Below the pieces are notes generated by a model. That model had not been told where the DNA came from, ran no database searches, and was given only the letters and a program-made list of their open reading frames with translations. Both the position numbers and the translations under genes were made by a program. A stretch of 53,673 bases of DNA from CAIPAT01 sp041665605 (lineage in GTDB: Bacteria; Verrucomicrobiota; Lentisphaeria; Victivallales; Victivallaceae): positions 1 through 53,673 of the forward strand of contig JBAYIO010000026.1 of assembly GCA_041665605.1 (NCBI GenBank), read 5' to 3'. Every line of letters starts with the position of its first letter. Positions within the stretch are counted from its first letter, which is position 1. Below, piece by piece: positions 16,562 through 25,851 of the stretch.

Positions 16562-17292
16562 AAATTAAAACAGCAGCCGTAATTCCGGCAAGATATGGCA
16601 GCACCCGTTTCCCGGGTAAAGTGCTGGCCGAACTTTGCGGCAAACCGATGATCCAGTGGGTGTATGAGAAAGCGGCGGCATCAATTGCCGATGAAGTTAT
16701 CATTGCCACGGATGAACCGAAAGTGGCAAGAGCGGTGGAAGGATTCGGCGGCAGGGCCGTCATGACTTCCCCGAACCATCCGTCCGGCACCGACCGGATC
16801 AGCGAGGCCGTGCAGGGGCTTGACTGCGATATCATCATCAATGTGCAGGGCGACGAACCCCTGATCCCGACCAGCGTCATTGACGGACTGATCCGGAAAA
16901 TGCAGGAGGACGCTTCCATTGAAATGGGCACGGTGGCCGTGCCGAGACTGCGTTCTGAAATGGAAAATGACCCGAACAAGGTGAAAGTGGTGTTCGACGA
17001 TCACAATTTCGCATTGTATTTCAGCCGTTCGATGGTGCCTTATCTGCGGGAGGGCGGCAAGGACGCCGTAACCTATCTGCACTGGGGCATTTACGCTTAC
17101 CGGCGGGAAACGCTGGACCGCTTTGTGCGTCTGCCGGAAGGGCGGCTGGAGTCCTGCGAAAAACTGGAGCAGTTGCGGGCATTGGAAAACGGCATCCGGA
17201 TTTATGTGATGCTGAGCGACCTTGAGAGCATCGGGGTGGATACTCCCGAAGACCTCAAACGCGCCGAAATGAAAATCAGAGAAAAAATATAA
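16558..17292 (+). CDS. kdsB: 3-deoxy-manno-octulosonate cytidylyltransferase
   Basis: This enzyme activates Kdo as CMP-Kdo in the cytoplasm before transfer to lipid A. The 244-residue sequence has the nucleotidyltransferase opening VIPARYGSTRFPGK, GKPMIQWVYEKA, the motif NVQGDEPLIP and a late SIGVDTPEDLKRAE, all diagnostic of KdsB. It starts at TTG 16558, overlapping the preceding stop by the TTGA arrangement, with GGAG seven bases upstream, so translation is coupled to the kinase gene. kdsA follows after 19 bases. Confidence 0.95.
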   Translation: MKIKTAAVIPARYGSTRFPGKVLAELCGKPMIQWVYEKAAASIADEVIIATDEPKVARAVEGFGGRAVMTSPNHPSGTDRISEAVQGLDCDIIINVQGDEPLIPTSVIDGLIRKMQEDASIEMGTVAVPRLRSEMENDPNKVKVVFDDHNFALYFSRSMVPYLREGGKDAVTYLHWGIYAYRRETLDRFVRLPEGRLESCEKLEQLRALENGIRIYVMLSDLESIGVDTPEDLKRAEMKIREKI

Positions 17293-17311
17293 TATTCAAA
17301 GGTGGTCGACA

Positions 17312-18133
17312 ATGAATAAAATTAAAATCCACGGCAATGTTACCATCGGCTCCGGCCTGACGCTTATCGGCGGACCGTGCATGGCGGAAAGCATGGAACT
17401 GTGCCGCGAAGTTGCCGTGTACTTGAAGGAATTATGCCGGGAACTGGATATCCAGTATATTTTCAAGGCGTCTTACGACAAAGCCAACCGCTCCAGCGCC
17501 GGCTCGGTGCGCGGACCCGGCATCAAAGAAGGACTCGCCATGCTTGCGGAAATCCGGCGTTCGCTGGGACTGCCGGTGATTACGGACATCCATGAGACCA
17601 TTGAAGCGGAAACCGCCGCCGCCGTGGCGGATATAATTCAGATTCCGGCCTTCCTCTGCCGTCAGACCGATCTGCTGGTGGCGGCGGGCAAAACCGGCAA
17701 ACCGGTAAATATCAAAAAAGGGCAGTTCATGGCGGCCGAGGACATGAAAGGCGCCATTGAAAAAGTACGCTCCACCGGCAACAACCAGGTAATGCTGACT
17801 GAGCGCGGAACCAGTTTCGGTTATCATAATCTGGTGGTGGACATGCGTTCGCTGGCGACCATGCGCGAAATGGACGTTCCGGTGGTGTTTGACGCGACTC
17901 ATTCGGTGCAGTTGCCGGGCGGGCTGGGCAATGCTTCCGGCGGGCAGCGCCAGTTTATCCGTCCCCTGGCGAGAGCCGCCGCCGCCGTCGGCATTGACGT
18001 GCTGTTCGCCGAAGTTCACCCGAATCCGGAAAAGGCAATGTCGGACGGGCCTAATTCGCTGTGCTTTAAAGACATCAGAACCGTATTGACGGAGGTAAAG
18101 GCCATTTATGATCTCACAAAAGAAAATCGATAA
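17312..18133 (+). CDS. kdsA: 3-deoxy-8-phosphooctulonate synthase
   Basis: It condenses phosphoenolpyruvate with arabinose 5-phosphate to Kdo 8-phosphate. The 273-residue protein shows the DAHP-synthase-fold marks of KdsA: LIGGPCMAES, FKASYDKANRSS, GPGIKEGLAML, PVITDIHE, NIKKGQFMA, LTERGTSFGY and a C-terminal ...DGPNSL. The GPCMAES cysteine is the one found in the metal-dependent class, which suggests a metal-dependent enzyme. GGTGG precedes the ATG. Its last 26 bases overlap the start of kdsC, which indicates tight coupling. Confidence 0.96.
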   Translation: MNKIKIHGNVTIGSGLTLIGGPCMAESMELCREVAVYLKELCRELDIQYIFKASYDKANRSSAGSVRGPGIKEGLAMLAEIRRSLGLPVITDIHETIEAETAAAVADIIQIPAFLCRQTDLLVAAGKTGKPVNIKKGQFMAAEDMKGAIEKVRSTGNNQVMLTERGTSFGYHNLVVDMRSLATMREMDVPVVFDATHSVQLPGGLGNASGGQRQFIRPLARAAAAVGIDVLFAEVHPNPEKAMSDGPNSLCFKDIRTVLTEVKAIYDLTKENR

Positions 18134-18626
18134 AATAAAAGCGCTAGTGCTGGACATTGACGGCGTTCTCACGGACGGGCGCCTCGGCTACAGCGCCGGC
18201 GATGAAATTAAATTTTTCCATGCCCGCGACGGACACGGCATCAAGATGGCGATCCGCGGCGGAATTCTGGTGGGCGTATTGTCCGGGCGCGTGGCGGAAT
18301 CCAACCGCAAACGCGCCAAAGAACTAGGCTTCAGCTTCTTTTACGAAGGCCAGAAAGACAAGCGCAAGGCATTTGAACTGCTGCTGAAGGAGCAGAATCT
18401 CAAAGCGGATGAATGTCTCTATATGGGGGACGATGTCGTTGACCTGCCGCCGATGCTCAAATCCGGACTGGCGGTCACGGTGGCGGACGCCCCGGAATAT
18501 ATGGATAAATACTGTGACTTCCGCACCATCAGAGGCGGCGGCCAGGGCGCGGTCAGGGAAGTGATTGACTGGCTGCTGATGAAACAGGGCAAATGGGATC
18601 AGCAAATGGAGCGTTATATATCCTGA
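18108..18626 (+). CDS. kdsC: 3-deoxy-D-manno-octulosonate 8-phosphate phosphatase
   Basis: This HAD-superfamily phosphatase has 172 residues and removes phosphate from Kdo 8-phosphate. Motif I is LVLDIDGVLTDG, followed by the C0-type short HAD arrangement FHARDGHGIKMA, LSGRVAESNRKRAKELG, and motif IV YMGDDVVDLPPM, exactly as in KdsC. There is no cap domain, as expected for this tetrameric family. It starts within kdsA, and its stop overlaps the next start (TGATG), so kdsA-kdsC-OstA form a continuous coupled unit. Confidence 0.95.
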   Translation: MISQKKIDKIKALVLDIDGVLTDGRLGYSAGDEIKFFHARDGHGIKMAIRGGILVGVLSGRVAESNRKRAKELGFSFFYEGQKDKRKAFELLLKEQNLKADECLYMGDDVVDLPPMLKSGLAVTVADAPEYMDKYCDFRTIRGGGQGAVREVIDWLLMKQGKWDQQMERYIS

Positions 18627-21280
18627 TGATTAAGCTAAGAACAATTTTGACACTGCTTGTAATGTTCGTGCCGGCGATGCCGGCAATTGAGGCCAATGAC
18701 AACATTCATTCGCTGAAGACAATCAACGCCCGGCTGCCGATGTACAACAAAGACCGGCTGCAATTCTTCATTTACAGCCGCGAACTTCTGCGGCAGGGCA
18801 ATAAGATTGACGCCCGGGATGCGATCATTGACATCATCCGCAAAGGCGTGAATGTTGACAACGTCAAATACATGGACAAAGTGAAACTGTATCCGCTGGG
18901 AACCCCCGCCGCGGAAGTGCTGGATTTCTGGAAAGACAAACAGCACAGCGACGGCATCATCATGTCGCCCGCCGCACAGATAGACCAGAACAGCAAGACC
19001 GCCTCCGGGATGGAAAAAGTGTATTTCCGTTCTCCGATGATGGATCTCGACGGCGTCGGCTTTGTGGCAAATTATGATAAACGCAATGTCCTTATCCGCA
19101 AAGACGTCCGGATCGTTATCCGGATGGAGGCGGTGGAAGCGGCGCAGAAGAAAGCCGGACAGGCCGCCGCCGGGTCGTCCGCCGGCGATGTCGACGTGAC
19201 TTCCGATACCATGTTCATCGACTTTGAAAATAATATCATCACTCTGGAAGGCGATGTCAAAGTCAATGAATCCAGATTCAACATTGACTGCAACAAGCTG
19301 ATTCTCTATATGAAGGCAGGCGCGGTCGAAGGTCTTTCCGAACGCGATTTTTTGAAAGGCCCCGCCGGGAAAACTGAACCGCGGCCGGCTGAACCTAAAA
19401 AAGAAGCGGCGAAAAGCAGAAATGATGACAATGCGCAGGCGCTTTCCAAAATAATCTGTATCGGCAAAGTGGTGATAACCCGGAAACTCAGCAAAGAGGA
19501 CCTGGACAAAGGCGCTCAGGTGGCAAAGGCCGGAAAAGCCATCTATGACATGAACACCCAGCAGATCGTTTTGACCGAAGACAAGCCCTCCATCGCCCGC
19601 GGCAAGGATACCATAACCGGCAAAACCATTACGCTGTGGCGCGAAACCGAGCGGATGCAGGTGGACAAGGATGCCGTGATCACAATGAAGATCCCGAAAA
19701 AAGAGGAGGAGAAGGCCAAAGCTGACGCCTTGAAATCTACCGAGATTTATTCCGATTTCATGGATATTGACTATCCCGGCAATCTGGCCGTATTTACCGG
19801 CAACGTCAAAATCAATGACACCATGATGGACGTGGACTGCCATAAAATGACGATTTATCTTGAAGACCGCCCGGATGCCGCGAAAAAGCCAAAAACCGCA
19901 AAACCCAAATCTGACCAGGCCCTGACCGAAAATGTCAAAGCCTCCAAGGATGTGTCCGAGATTATTTGCGTCGGCGATGTGGTCGTTTCCCGCAAGGTTG
20001 CCGCCGACAACGGCGAAACCGCTTATGCCGACAAAGCCATATACAACCTGAAAGAAAGCAAAATCATCCTTTCCGGCAATAATCCGAACAACCCGATCAT
20101 CATCCGCGGCAAAGACTCGGTCAGCGGACAGTTGGTCACCATCTGGGTCGATCAGCAGCGGATGAAAGTTGACAGGAACAGCAGAATTGTTCTCGAATCC
20201 ATGAAATCGGGTAAAATGTCGGAAAGCGGCCAGGCCCCGTCAAAAGGCGCGGCGGTCGTCACGTCTGATTATTCCGATATCAATTACGGCAGCAATGAAA
20301 TGAGTTTTGACGGCAAAGTCCGGGTCAAAGACCCCCAGATGGACCTGGTATGCCAGAAAATGAAAATATACCTGGAAGAAAAACCCGGCACGGCTAAAAA
20401 AGCGGACAAAACCGGGGACCCGATGGAGCAGTTGCAGGGCGGCGAAGCACAGAAAGACGTTTCAAAGATCGTCTGCACCGGCGACGTTCAGGCGGAGGAC
20501 CCGAAAATGACGCTCAACTGCGATACGCTGACAATTCTGATGGCGGACAAAAAGCAACTGCCCGCGGACGGGAAAAAAGCCAAAGCCGAAGCTGTCGGCC
20601 CGATGGGCTCTGACGGCAAGCGCGAAATTTCCCGGATGATCTGTGACGGACACGTCAAACTGGAGTCCAAAGAACAGAAAACAGACGACAAAACCAAAGC
20701 TGCCACAGTTGATCCCAAGGAAGGAGTGCAGGACATCATCAAGAAAGGCCCTGCCGGGAAAACTGTCGTCAATACTGATCTGGCGGACATCCGTCCTCCG
20801 GAAAATTACGCGGAGCTCGTCGGCAAAGTGGTGATTGACGAACCGCGCGTCAATCTGCGCTGCAGAAAAATGCAGATTTACGCGGATGAACTTAAACCCG
20901 AAGGCCAGATGAAGCTTTCCGGGGATATTGACGATGAGGAAAAAGTCGCCTCCGACGAAGTGCCGCGGCGCATCAGCCTGGGCGCAGGCAAGGAACTGAG
21001 CAAAATTATTTGCCTTGATGACGTCATCATTAAGCGCAAAGGCGGCGAAAAAGATGAAAAAGCCACCGGGTCTCACGCGTTATACGAGGTCATCGACCGC
21101 AAGATCACCCTCACCGGGAAACCCGAGAAAATGCCGACGCTGGAGCAGGACAGCACCGTTATGGAAGGTGACAAATTCATTTTATACCTTAACAGCGAGA
21201 AGGTTGACGCCATCGGCGGAAAATTGAAAGAAGGGAAAATGCCGAAGATTAACAATACTCCGGCCAAGCCGGCAAAATAA
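18626..21280 (+). CDS. giant OstA/LptA-like periplasmic LPS-transport protein, possible LptC fusion
   Basis: The protein is 884 residues from ATG 18626, which overlaps the kdsC stop (TGATG). An upstream in-frame start would break the signal peptide IKLRTILTLLVMFVPAMPAIEA. At about 118-155 a segment YFRSPMMDLDGVGFVANYD...VRIVIRM resembles the LptC/OstA fold. At least five further OstA-type units follow (roughly residues 190-230, 373-415, 550-586, 611-640 and 715-755) with the form 'G.V.v....dl.C.km.iyl.d', separated by lysine/alanine-rich linkers. Several units are preceded by SKIICxxDVV and TDxxxI stretches. Typical LptA has about 180 residues, so this is several times longer. Between kdsC and lptB it should form the bridge that carries LPS across the periplasm. 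Exact boundaries need structure prediction. Confidence 0.85.
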   Translation: MIKLRTILTLLVMFVPAMPAIEANDNIHSLKTINARLPMYNKDRLQFFIYSRELLRQGNKIDARDAIIDIIRKGVNVDNVKYMDKVKLYPLGTPAAEVLDFWKDKQHSDGIIMSPAAQIDQNSKTASGMEKVYFRSPMMDLDGVGFVANYDKRNVLIRKDVRIVIRMEAVEAAQKKAGQAAAGSSAGDVDVTSDTMFIDFENNIITLEGDVKVNESRFNIDCNKLILYMKAGAVEGLSERDFLKGPAGKTEPRPAEPKKEAAKSRNDDNAQALSKIICIGKVVITRKLSKEDLDKGAQVAKAGKAIYDMNTQQIVLTEDKPSIARGKDTITGKTITLWRETERMQVDKDAVITMKIPKKEEEKAKADALKSTEIYSDFMDIDYPGNLAVFTGNVKINDTMMDVDCHKMTIYLEDRPDAAKKPKTAKPKSDQALTENVKASKDVSEIICVGDVVVSRKVAADNGETAYADKAIYNLKESKIILSGNNPNNPIIIRGKDSVSGQLVTIWVDQQRMKVDRNSRIVLESMKSGKMSESGQAPSKGAAVVTSDYSDINYGSNEMSFDGKVRVKDPQMDLVCQKMKIYLEEKPGTAKKADKTGDPMEQLQGGEAQKDVSKIVCTGDVQAEDPKMTLNCDTLTILMADKKQLPADGKKAKAEAVGPMGSDGKREISRMICDGHVKLESKEQKTDDKTKAATVDPKEGVQDIIKKGPAGKTVVNTDLADIRPPENYAELVGKVVIDEPRVNLRCRKMQIYADELKPEGQMKLSGDIDDEEKVASDEVPRRISLGAGKELSKIICLDDVIIKRKGGEKDEKATGSHALYEVIDRKITLTGKPEKMPTLEQDSTVMEGDKFILYLNSEKVDAIGGKLKEGKMPKINNTPAKPAK

Positions 21281-21418
21281 AACTTTAGCTTGCAGGCTTG
21301 AAGATAATATATTTTGTGATAGCTTTACGGCGTTGCAGAAAAGTATGAAATTTGACAAATCCGGAATACGGCGGCGGAGCTGCCGTATTAGTGATCCATA
21401 AGAAGGGAAGTGAGAAGG

Positions 21419-22162
21419 ATGGAAGAGACCAAAAGCGATGATTGTCTGATCAAAGCGGAAAATCTGGTCAAAGCCTATCATGGCAAACGCGTAGTCAACG
21501 GCGTGTCGATCAACGTCAAGGCGGGCGAAGTCGTCGGACTGCTCGGACCCAACGGCGCCGGAAAGACTACCAGCTTTTATATGATTATGGGCCTGATTAA
21601 ACAGGATGCCGGAACAATCCATTTCCGCGGACTGGATATTTCCAGGACTCCCATGTATAAACGCGCCAGGCTCGGCATGGGCTACCTGGCCCAGGAACCT
21701 TCCATTTTCCGGAAACTTACGGTCGAACAGAATATCATGGCGATTCTGGAAACGCTCGATATCTCCCGCAAGGAACGCAAGGAGCGCCTGGCGGAACTCC
21801 TGGACGAACTGGAATTGACTCCGTTGTCCAAACAGAAAGCCATGACGTTGAGCGGCGGCGAACGCCGCCGGCTGGAGATTACCCGCGCGCTGGTCACCAA
21901 TCCGTCGTTCATCCTGCTGGACGAACCGTTCAGCGGCGTTGACCCGATCGCGGTTTACGACGTTCAGCAGATCATCGGACAGTTGAAGCATAAAAATCTC
22001 GGCATCCTCATCACCGACCATAATGTCCGGGAAACCCTTTCGGTCGTGGACCGGGCATACCTGATGAGCCAGGGCAAGATCATGCTTGAAGGAAACAGCA
22101 ATTTCCTGGTCAACGACGATAAAGCCAGGGAAGTATATTTAGGCCCTCAATTTACCATGTAA
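21419..22162 (+). CDS. lptB: LPS export ABC transporter ATP-binding protein
   Basis: The protein is about 247 residues. It powers extraction of LPS from the inner membrane with LptF/LptG (not in this window). Motifs: Walker A GPNGAGKTTSF, Q-loop GYLAQEPSIF, signature LSGGERRRLEI, Walker B FILLDEPFSGVDPIAV and the switch histidine ITDHNVRET. The phrase YLAQEPSIFRKLTVEQN is highly characteristic of LptB. GTG 21410 is an alternative start; both follow AAGGGA. A 138-base gap separates it from the OstA-like gene, room for an internal promoter. It is followed by hpf, an arrangement also common in proteobacteria. Confidence 0.95.
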   Translation: MEETKSDDCLIKAENLVKAYHGKRVVNGVSINVKAGEVVGLLGPNGAGKTTSFYMIMGLIKQDAGTIHFRGLDISRTPMYKRARLGMGYLAQEPSIFRKLTVEQNIMAILETLDISRKERKERLAELLDELELTPLSKQKAMTLSGGERRRLEITRALVTNPSFILLDEPFSGVDPIAVYDVQQIIGQLKHKNLGILITDHNVRETLSVVDRAYLMSQGKIMLEGNSNFLVNDDKAREVYLGPQFTM

Positions 22163-22207
22163 TTATTTTTAGGACGATTAAAACACCAAACATATAGGAG
22201 GTTAGTT

Positions 22208-22564
22208 ATGATCACTATCAGCGGACGTCATCTTACTGTTACGGATGCCATGAAACAGCATGTCGAGGGCAAACTCAAGCCTGTCATCGAGTCTGTTCCG
22301 CATCTTAAAATCACTTCGGCCAAGGTTGTTCTGGAGATGGAGAAGAGCCGTTGCAAAGCGGAAATCATCGTCAACATGAAAAATCATGACATGGAAGCCG
22401 TTTCCGAAACCTATGACATGTATCAGGCCATCGACATGTCGGTTGAAAAGATTGACACCCAGATTCGCAAACTGGTGGACAAAGTCCAGGATCATCATCG
22501 CGGCAAGGTGTCCAAGGAAGCCGATGCTAAAAACGAAGCCGATGCTGAAGCCGAAATCGAGTAA
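22208..22564 (+). CDS. hpf: ribosome hibernation-promoting factor, short form
   Basis: The 118-residue protein has the HPF/RaiA (ribosomal S30AE) fold: ITISGRHLTVTDAMKQHVEGKL at the start, then a beta-alpha-beta pattern with AEIIVNMKNHDMEAVSETYDMYQAIDMSVEKIDTQ, and KLVDKVQDHHR before an acidic Ala/Glu/Asp-rich tail. It binds the 30S decoding region and holds ribosomes inactive in stationary phase. The length matches the short form, without the C-terminal dimerisation domain of long HPF. AGGAGG lies six bases upstream. It is the last gene of the envelope operon before the terminator at 22584. Confidence 0.93.
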   Translation: MITISGRHLTVTDAMKQHVEGKLKPVIESVPHLKITSAKVVLEMEKSRCKAEIIVNMKNHDMEAVSETYDMYQAIDMSVEKIDTQIRKLVDKVQDHHRGKVSKEADAKNEADAEAEIE

Positions 22565-22583
22565 TCAGTTAATTGCTTCTCCA

Positions 22584-22617
22584 GCCGCAGCGGTTAAACA
22601 CCCCTGCGGCTTTTTTA
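22584..22617 (+). terminator. intrinsic terminator after hpf
   Basis: A 7-bp GC-rich stem, GCCGCAG (22584-22590) with CTGCGGC (22604-22610) and a 13-base loop, is followed directly by TTTTTT. It lies 19 bases after the hpf stop and closes the plus-strand envelope operon before the convergent hydrolase gene. Confidence 0.85.
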
Positions 22618-22686
22618 TGCCCCCGAGGATGACTGTATAAGCATACTGCGAGGCGAAGCTGACGAAGAAGATATGCCCGAACGGCG

Positions 22687-22735
22687 CAACCCGGCGGGTT
22701 GAACCGTATCAGGCTGTTTTCACCCGGCGGGTGAA
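22687..22735. repeat. two short GC-rich palindromes sharing an ACCCGGCGGGT core
   Basis: CAACCCGGCGGGTTG (22687-22701) and TTCACCCGGCGGGTGAA (22719-22735) are palindromes around a single central G and share the same core. The second encodes the last residues (FTRRV) of the adjacent minus-strand hydrolase. They look like REP-type elements at the junction of two convergent units and could act as a minus-strand terminator-like structure, although no T-run follows. Confidence 0.45.
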
Positions 22736-25700
22736 TGTATTGTTTTGTGCAAAGTTTTGTCCATTAAGCAGTCGCAAAAAAATGTATTGTTCAACTGCGG
22801 AATATGGGTTCAAGCATGAAATCGGGATGTTCCCTTCTGCTTTCCGCTTATTTATTAAGTCGGCTATCGCCTCAAGCACGGAACGCCTGGCGGTGCGGTA
22901 GGCATTAATATCTGAAGGGTTGTCCAGTACTGCCGCAACAGATGATTTCAGTACCGATTCCGCATGTGTGACAGCTCCTGAATTATTTCCGGCCTGCTTC
23001 GCCTTTTCCACCGCCTGCCGGAGCATCCACAGATAGGCGTAATCTTCAACTCCGTCACGCCAGGCTTCCCAGCGGCGGCTGGGGATCTGGGCTTCTTTTT
23101 TAGTCACATGCGCCGGCGCTGTTGCCGCGTCGTAGATGATGGAATAGTCATTGCGGCAGCCGTCAAAATCAGTCCAGGCGCTCAAGCCGCTGCCGGCGCG
23201 CCAGCCGGTATCCGCATAACTCCAATGCGCCGCCCCGGTCATGCCATACGCCCACGCCTGCCAGAGCATTCTGCGATAATGGCCCAGCGGCGAAAAGGTT
23301 TTGTCCGGTCCGGCACAATTATAACTTTGAATCTGCTTGCCGGCACGTTGTTCAGATGCATAAAAATCCAGAAGTTCACGTTCCAGAGTCTGCACCATGT
23401 GCGGACACCAGATGTCCACATAAGGCGCAATTCTCTTCATTCCGGCGACAGTATTGTTTGCCGTGGGGTTAACAAATATCTGCGCTTTGGGATCTGCCGC
23501 TTTGAACATCGCCAGCACATCTTTGCCGCCGTTATCCATGAATTTATCCCCGGCTTCGTCAAACGGGTAGAAGGAAAACCCCTCATAGTTTACCCCGAGT
23601 TGCTTAAGATGAATCACCCAGTCAGCGACCATATTGCGCATGGCGTTTTTCCATTCAACGGTGTTAATCATAATATTCGTTGTGTCAGAACAGGCGCCGA
23701 ACGGCTTTCCGGTTGCTTTACTGCCGAAATCGCCGAAACTGCAAAAGAGCATAAATTTCTTTATTCCGGCTTTTTGGTGAAGTTTGACATCGGCATCAAA
23801 TGCGGCATAATCTTTGGCGGTAATATTTCCCTGCGGGTCAAAAGTAAATTTCGGCAAATCGGCAGGATGAATCACGGCGGTATCAATGTAATGCGCCGCC
23901 AGGTCAGCCACCGCCGCTTCCGGATCGGCTTTCGTCGGCGCAAAATTAAGATACGCCCAGTTATAAGTGGATACCGGAACCGGCTGCGGAAGTGAAACCG
24001 GCAGCACCGTTACGTTAAGCGCTATTTTGTCCGTCTCTTTCCCGTCGTTCAGGGTGATCGTGCCGGTATATTCGCCTGCGGGAATATGGTTCCCTTTCAC
24101 TGTAACCCAGAAAGCCCGGTTGGTGCCGGGAGCTGTCTGCACGTCCCCGTCAACCAGCGGCAGCGCGTCAGGACGCATCAGCCCGTCGTTGCATTCCACC
24201 CATTCCCCGTAGCGCAGCGTGATATCGCGGGCGGAAATCACTCCATTTTTCCCCTTGAGGTCGGAAACCGAAATGTTGCCTGCGCATGGCGTTGTCATCA
24301 TGTTTAAAACGATAAACGAGGCGGATTCATATTCGTCGTTCCCCATCGTCAGGGACAGCGACTTCACTTCATTTGTGCCGGCGGCAGGTATGTCAAAGAC
24401 TCCGAAATCCTGCCATTGCGCATCGGCATATACAAGCTTTGTTTTGCCCGGATGCACCGTCTGAGCTATCCGTGCGTTCAGGACTCCGGCGCGGACGCGG
24501 ACCGCCTCTCTCGCCTGCTGATTCAAATCGGAACGTTCCAGTTCCTTATCAATGGCGGCAAACTCCTTGAGCAATTCCGGTGCGCTGCCGGTCAGCGCTG
24601 CCTTCATCGGCGCGATTTCCCGCCGCAATGAAGAGATCTCCCGGACTCCTGTCCGCATATTCTTAATGGCATCAGCCAGACTGCCTTTAGAGTAGACAGT
24701 CCCTTGTAAAGTTACCGCGGACACCGGGAAAGCGCCTCTCGCAACTTCAATTTCATCGGCAAAGATGAAGGGGCCGTTATTCACCAGAGCAATTGCAACA
24801 TAGCGTCCTTTGGTTGCCAGGTCGTTCAAATGATAAGCTGCGCTGTACCGGCCGCCTTTGTCCTCCATATTACTGTCGAACCGGCTGCCTGTATAATAGA
24901 ATTTTTCGCCGTCATCGCTGACAAAGAAAGCGGCATCCGGAAAGCTGACATTCCCCTTGGCTCCGCCCTGAACGCTGATGGCAATCTCGCGGATCGGTTC
25001 CACCGCGCCGAGATCAACGATAATTTCAACGGTTCCGGCATCCTGCCAGCCGACGGTGGCTTTGTCCGTCCACAGTCCGTCTCCGGCAAATATCCCGTCG
25101 GTAAGTTTTTTGTCTTCCTTCCCGTCAGTGCAGAGTGCGTAATTCGGCTTTTGGGACATGGTGTATTTCCTGCCCTGGGCGATATTCGAACTGGTCAACT
25201 GCTGCTTTGCCGGCACGGGCTTTCCCTCCACAATTTCCACATCATCAAACCACACGGTTCCGGATGCGTTGTGTAAATACAAGAGTACCGGTACTGTGGT
25301 GCATTTGCCGGAATTAAAAGTCACAGACACCTTTTTCCAGCCGGACGTGCCTTGGGCTAAAGGCGATACGCCGAGTTCGCCGCCGCTGTCGTTGCAGACG
25401 TAAAGTCTTGCCGCGCAGGAATCGCCTTTTGCCGAAGGAACCACTTTGTCCATTTTTATCCAGGTGCTGGCGGTATATTCAGTATCCGGTTTTAATATTA
25501 CCGTGCAGGCGGCACGGCTGTAGCTTTCCGCCGACTTGTGCCGGATGCAGAGCGACGCCTTGCCGGTATGAGATACCGTGTTATCCACAAATACCGGTTT
25601 CTCCTCGCCGGCCGCCGCAGTTATTGTCCATTCCGGCCCGGCTTCGAAGCCCGGGTTGGTTACCGCATTATCCGCATACACTTGCGCCATTCCGGCAAGG

Positions 25701-25744
25701 CACGCCATGGCCAGCAAGCCGGCGCTCAATTTTTTATTTATCAT
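22709..25744 (-). CDS. secreted GH123/DUF4091-like glycoside hydrolase with CBM and discoidin-like modules
   Basis: The protein is 1011 residues. The order is: signal peptide (ends near VYA); CBM4/9-like module (25-175, opening NAVTNPGFEAGPEW); F5/8-type C-like module (about 185-345); a helical linker; an N-terminal beta-sandwich (about 435-600); and a barrel ending in the DUF4091 hallmark WRDGVEDYAYLW (about 898). An Asp-Glu pair in FYPFDEAGD (about 727) corresponds to the catalytic pair of GH123 N-acetylgalactosaminidases, which use substrate-assisted catalysis. It probably cleaves N-acetylgalactosamine-type links outside the cytoplasm. The extreme C-terminus runs into a palindrome and may be an altered tail. 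It follows the pseudopilin and GntR gene on the same strand (module 1). Confidence 0.88.
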   Translation of the reverse strand: MINKKLSAGLLAMACLAGMAQVYADNAVTNPGFEAGPEWTITAAAGEEKPVFVDNTVSHTGKASLCIRHKSAESYSRAACTVILKPDTEYTASTWIKMDKVVPSAKGDSCAARLYVCNDSGGELGVSPLAQGTSGWKKVSVTFNSGKCTTVPVLLYLHNASGTVWFDDVEIVEGKPVPAKQQLTSSNIAQGRKYTMSQKPNYALCTDGKEDKKLTDGIFAGDGLWTDKATVGWQDAGTVEIIVDLGAVEPIREIAISVQGGAKGNVSFPDAAFFVSDDGEKFYYTGSRFDSNMEDKGGRYSAAYHLNDLATKGRYVAIALVNNGPFIFADEIEVARGAFPVSAVTLQGTVYSKGSLADAIKNMRTGVREISSLRREIAPMKAALTGSAPELLKEFAAIDKELERSDLNQQAREAVRVRAGVLNARIAQTVHPGKTKLVYADAQWQDFGVFDIPAAGTNEVKSLSLTMGNDEYESASFIVLNMMTTPCAGNISVSDLKGKNGVISARDITLRYGEWVECNDGLMRPDALPLVDGDVQTAPGTNRAFWVTVKGNHIPAGEYTGTITLNDGKETDKIALNVTVLPVSLPQPVPVSTYNWAYLNFAPTKADPEAAVADLAAHYIDTAVIHPADLPKFTFDPQGNITAKDYAAFDADVKLHQKAGIKKFMLFCSFGDFGSKATGKPFGACSDTTNIMINTVEWKNAMRNMVADWVIHLKQLGVNYEGFSFYPFDEAGDKFMDNGGKDVLAMFKAADPKAQIFVNPTANNTVAGMKRIAPYVDIWCPHMVQTLERELLDFYASEQRAGKQIQSYNCAGPDKTFSPLGHYRRMLWQAWAYGMTGAAHWSYADTGWRAGSGLSAWTDFDGCRNDYSIIYDAATAPAHVTKKEAQIPSRRWEAWRDGVEDYAYLWMLRQAVEKAKQAGNNSGAVTHAESVLKSSVAAVLDNPSDINAYRTARRSVLEAIADLINKRKAEGNIPISCLNPYSAVEQYIFLRLLNGQNFAQNNTFTRRVKTA

Positions 25745-25851
25745 GATCTATGTCCGCTTCCCTGTTGTCTGTGGTTTGTGCAATATCAACCCCGGCATTC
25801 CATAAGAATACGAGGAATTTTCACCGTTAAATAAGCACGGCAGTTCAAGTA

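Noticed and set aside
18635..19843. 402-codon open frame on the minus strand
   Set aside because: It lies wholly opposite the OstA-like gene, has no recognisable domain or export signal, and the plus-strand frame shows repeated OstA motifs and operon coupling. Long antisense frames are common in GC-rich genes.
23108..23995. 295-codon plus-strand open frame
   Set aside because: It is opposite the GH123/DUF4091-like gene, including its catalytic and DUF4091 motifs. The product is Arg/His-rich, as expected for a shadow frame.
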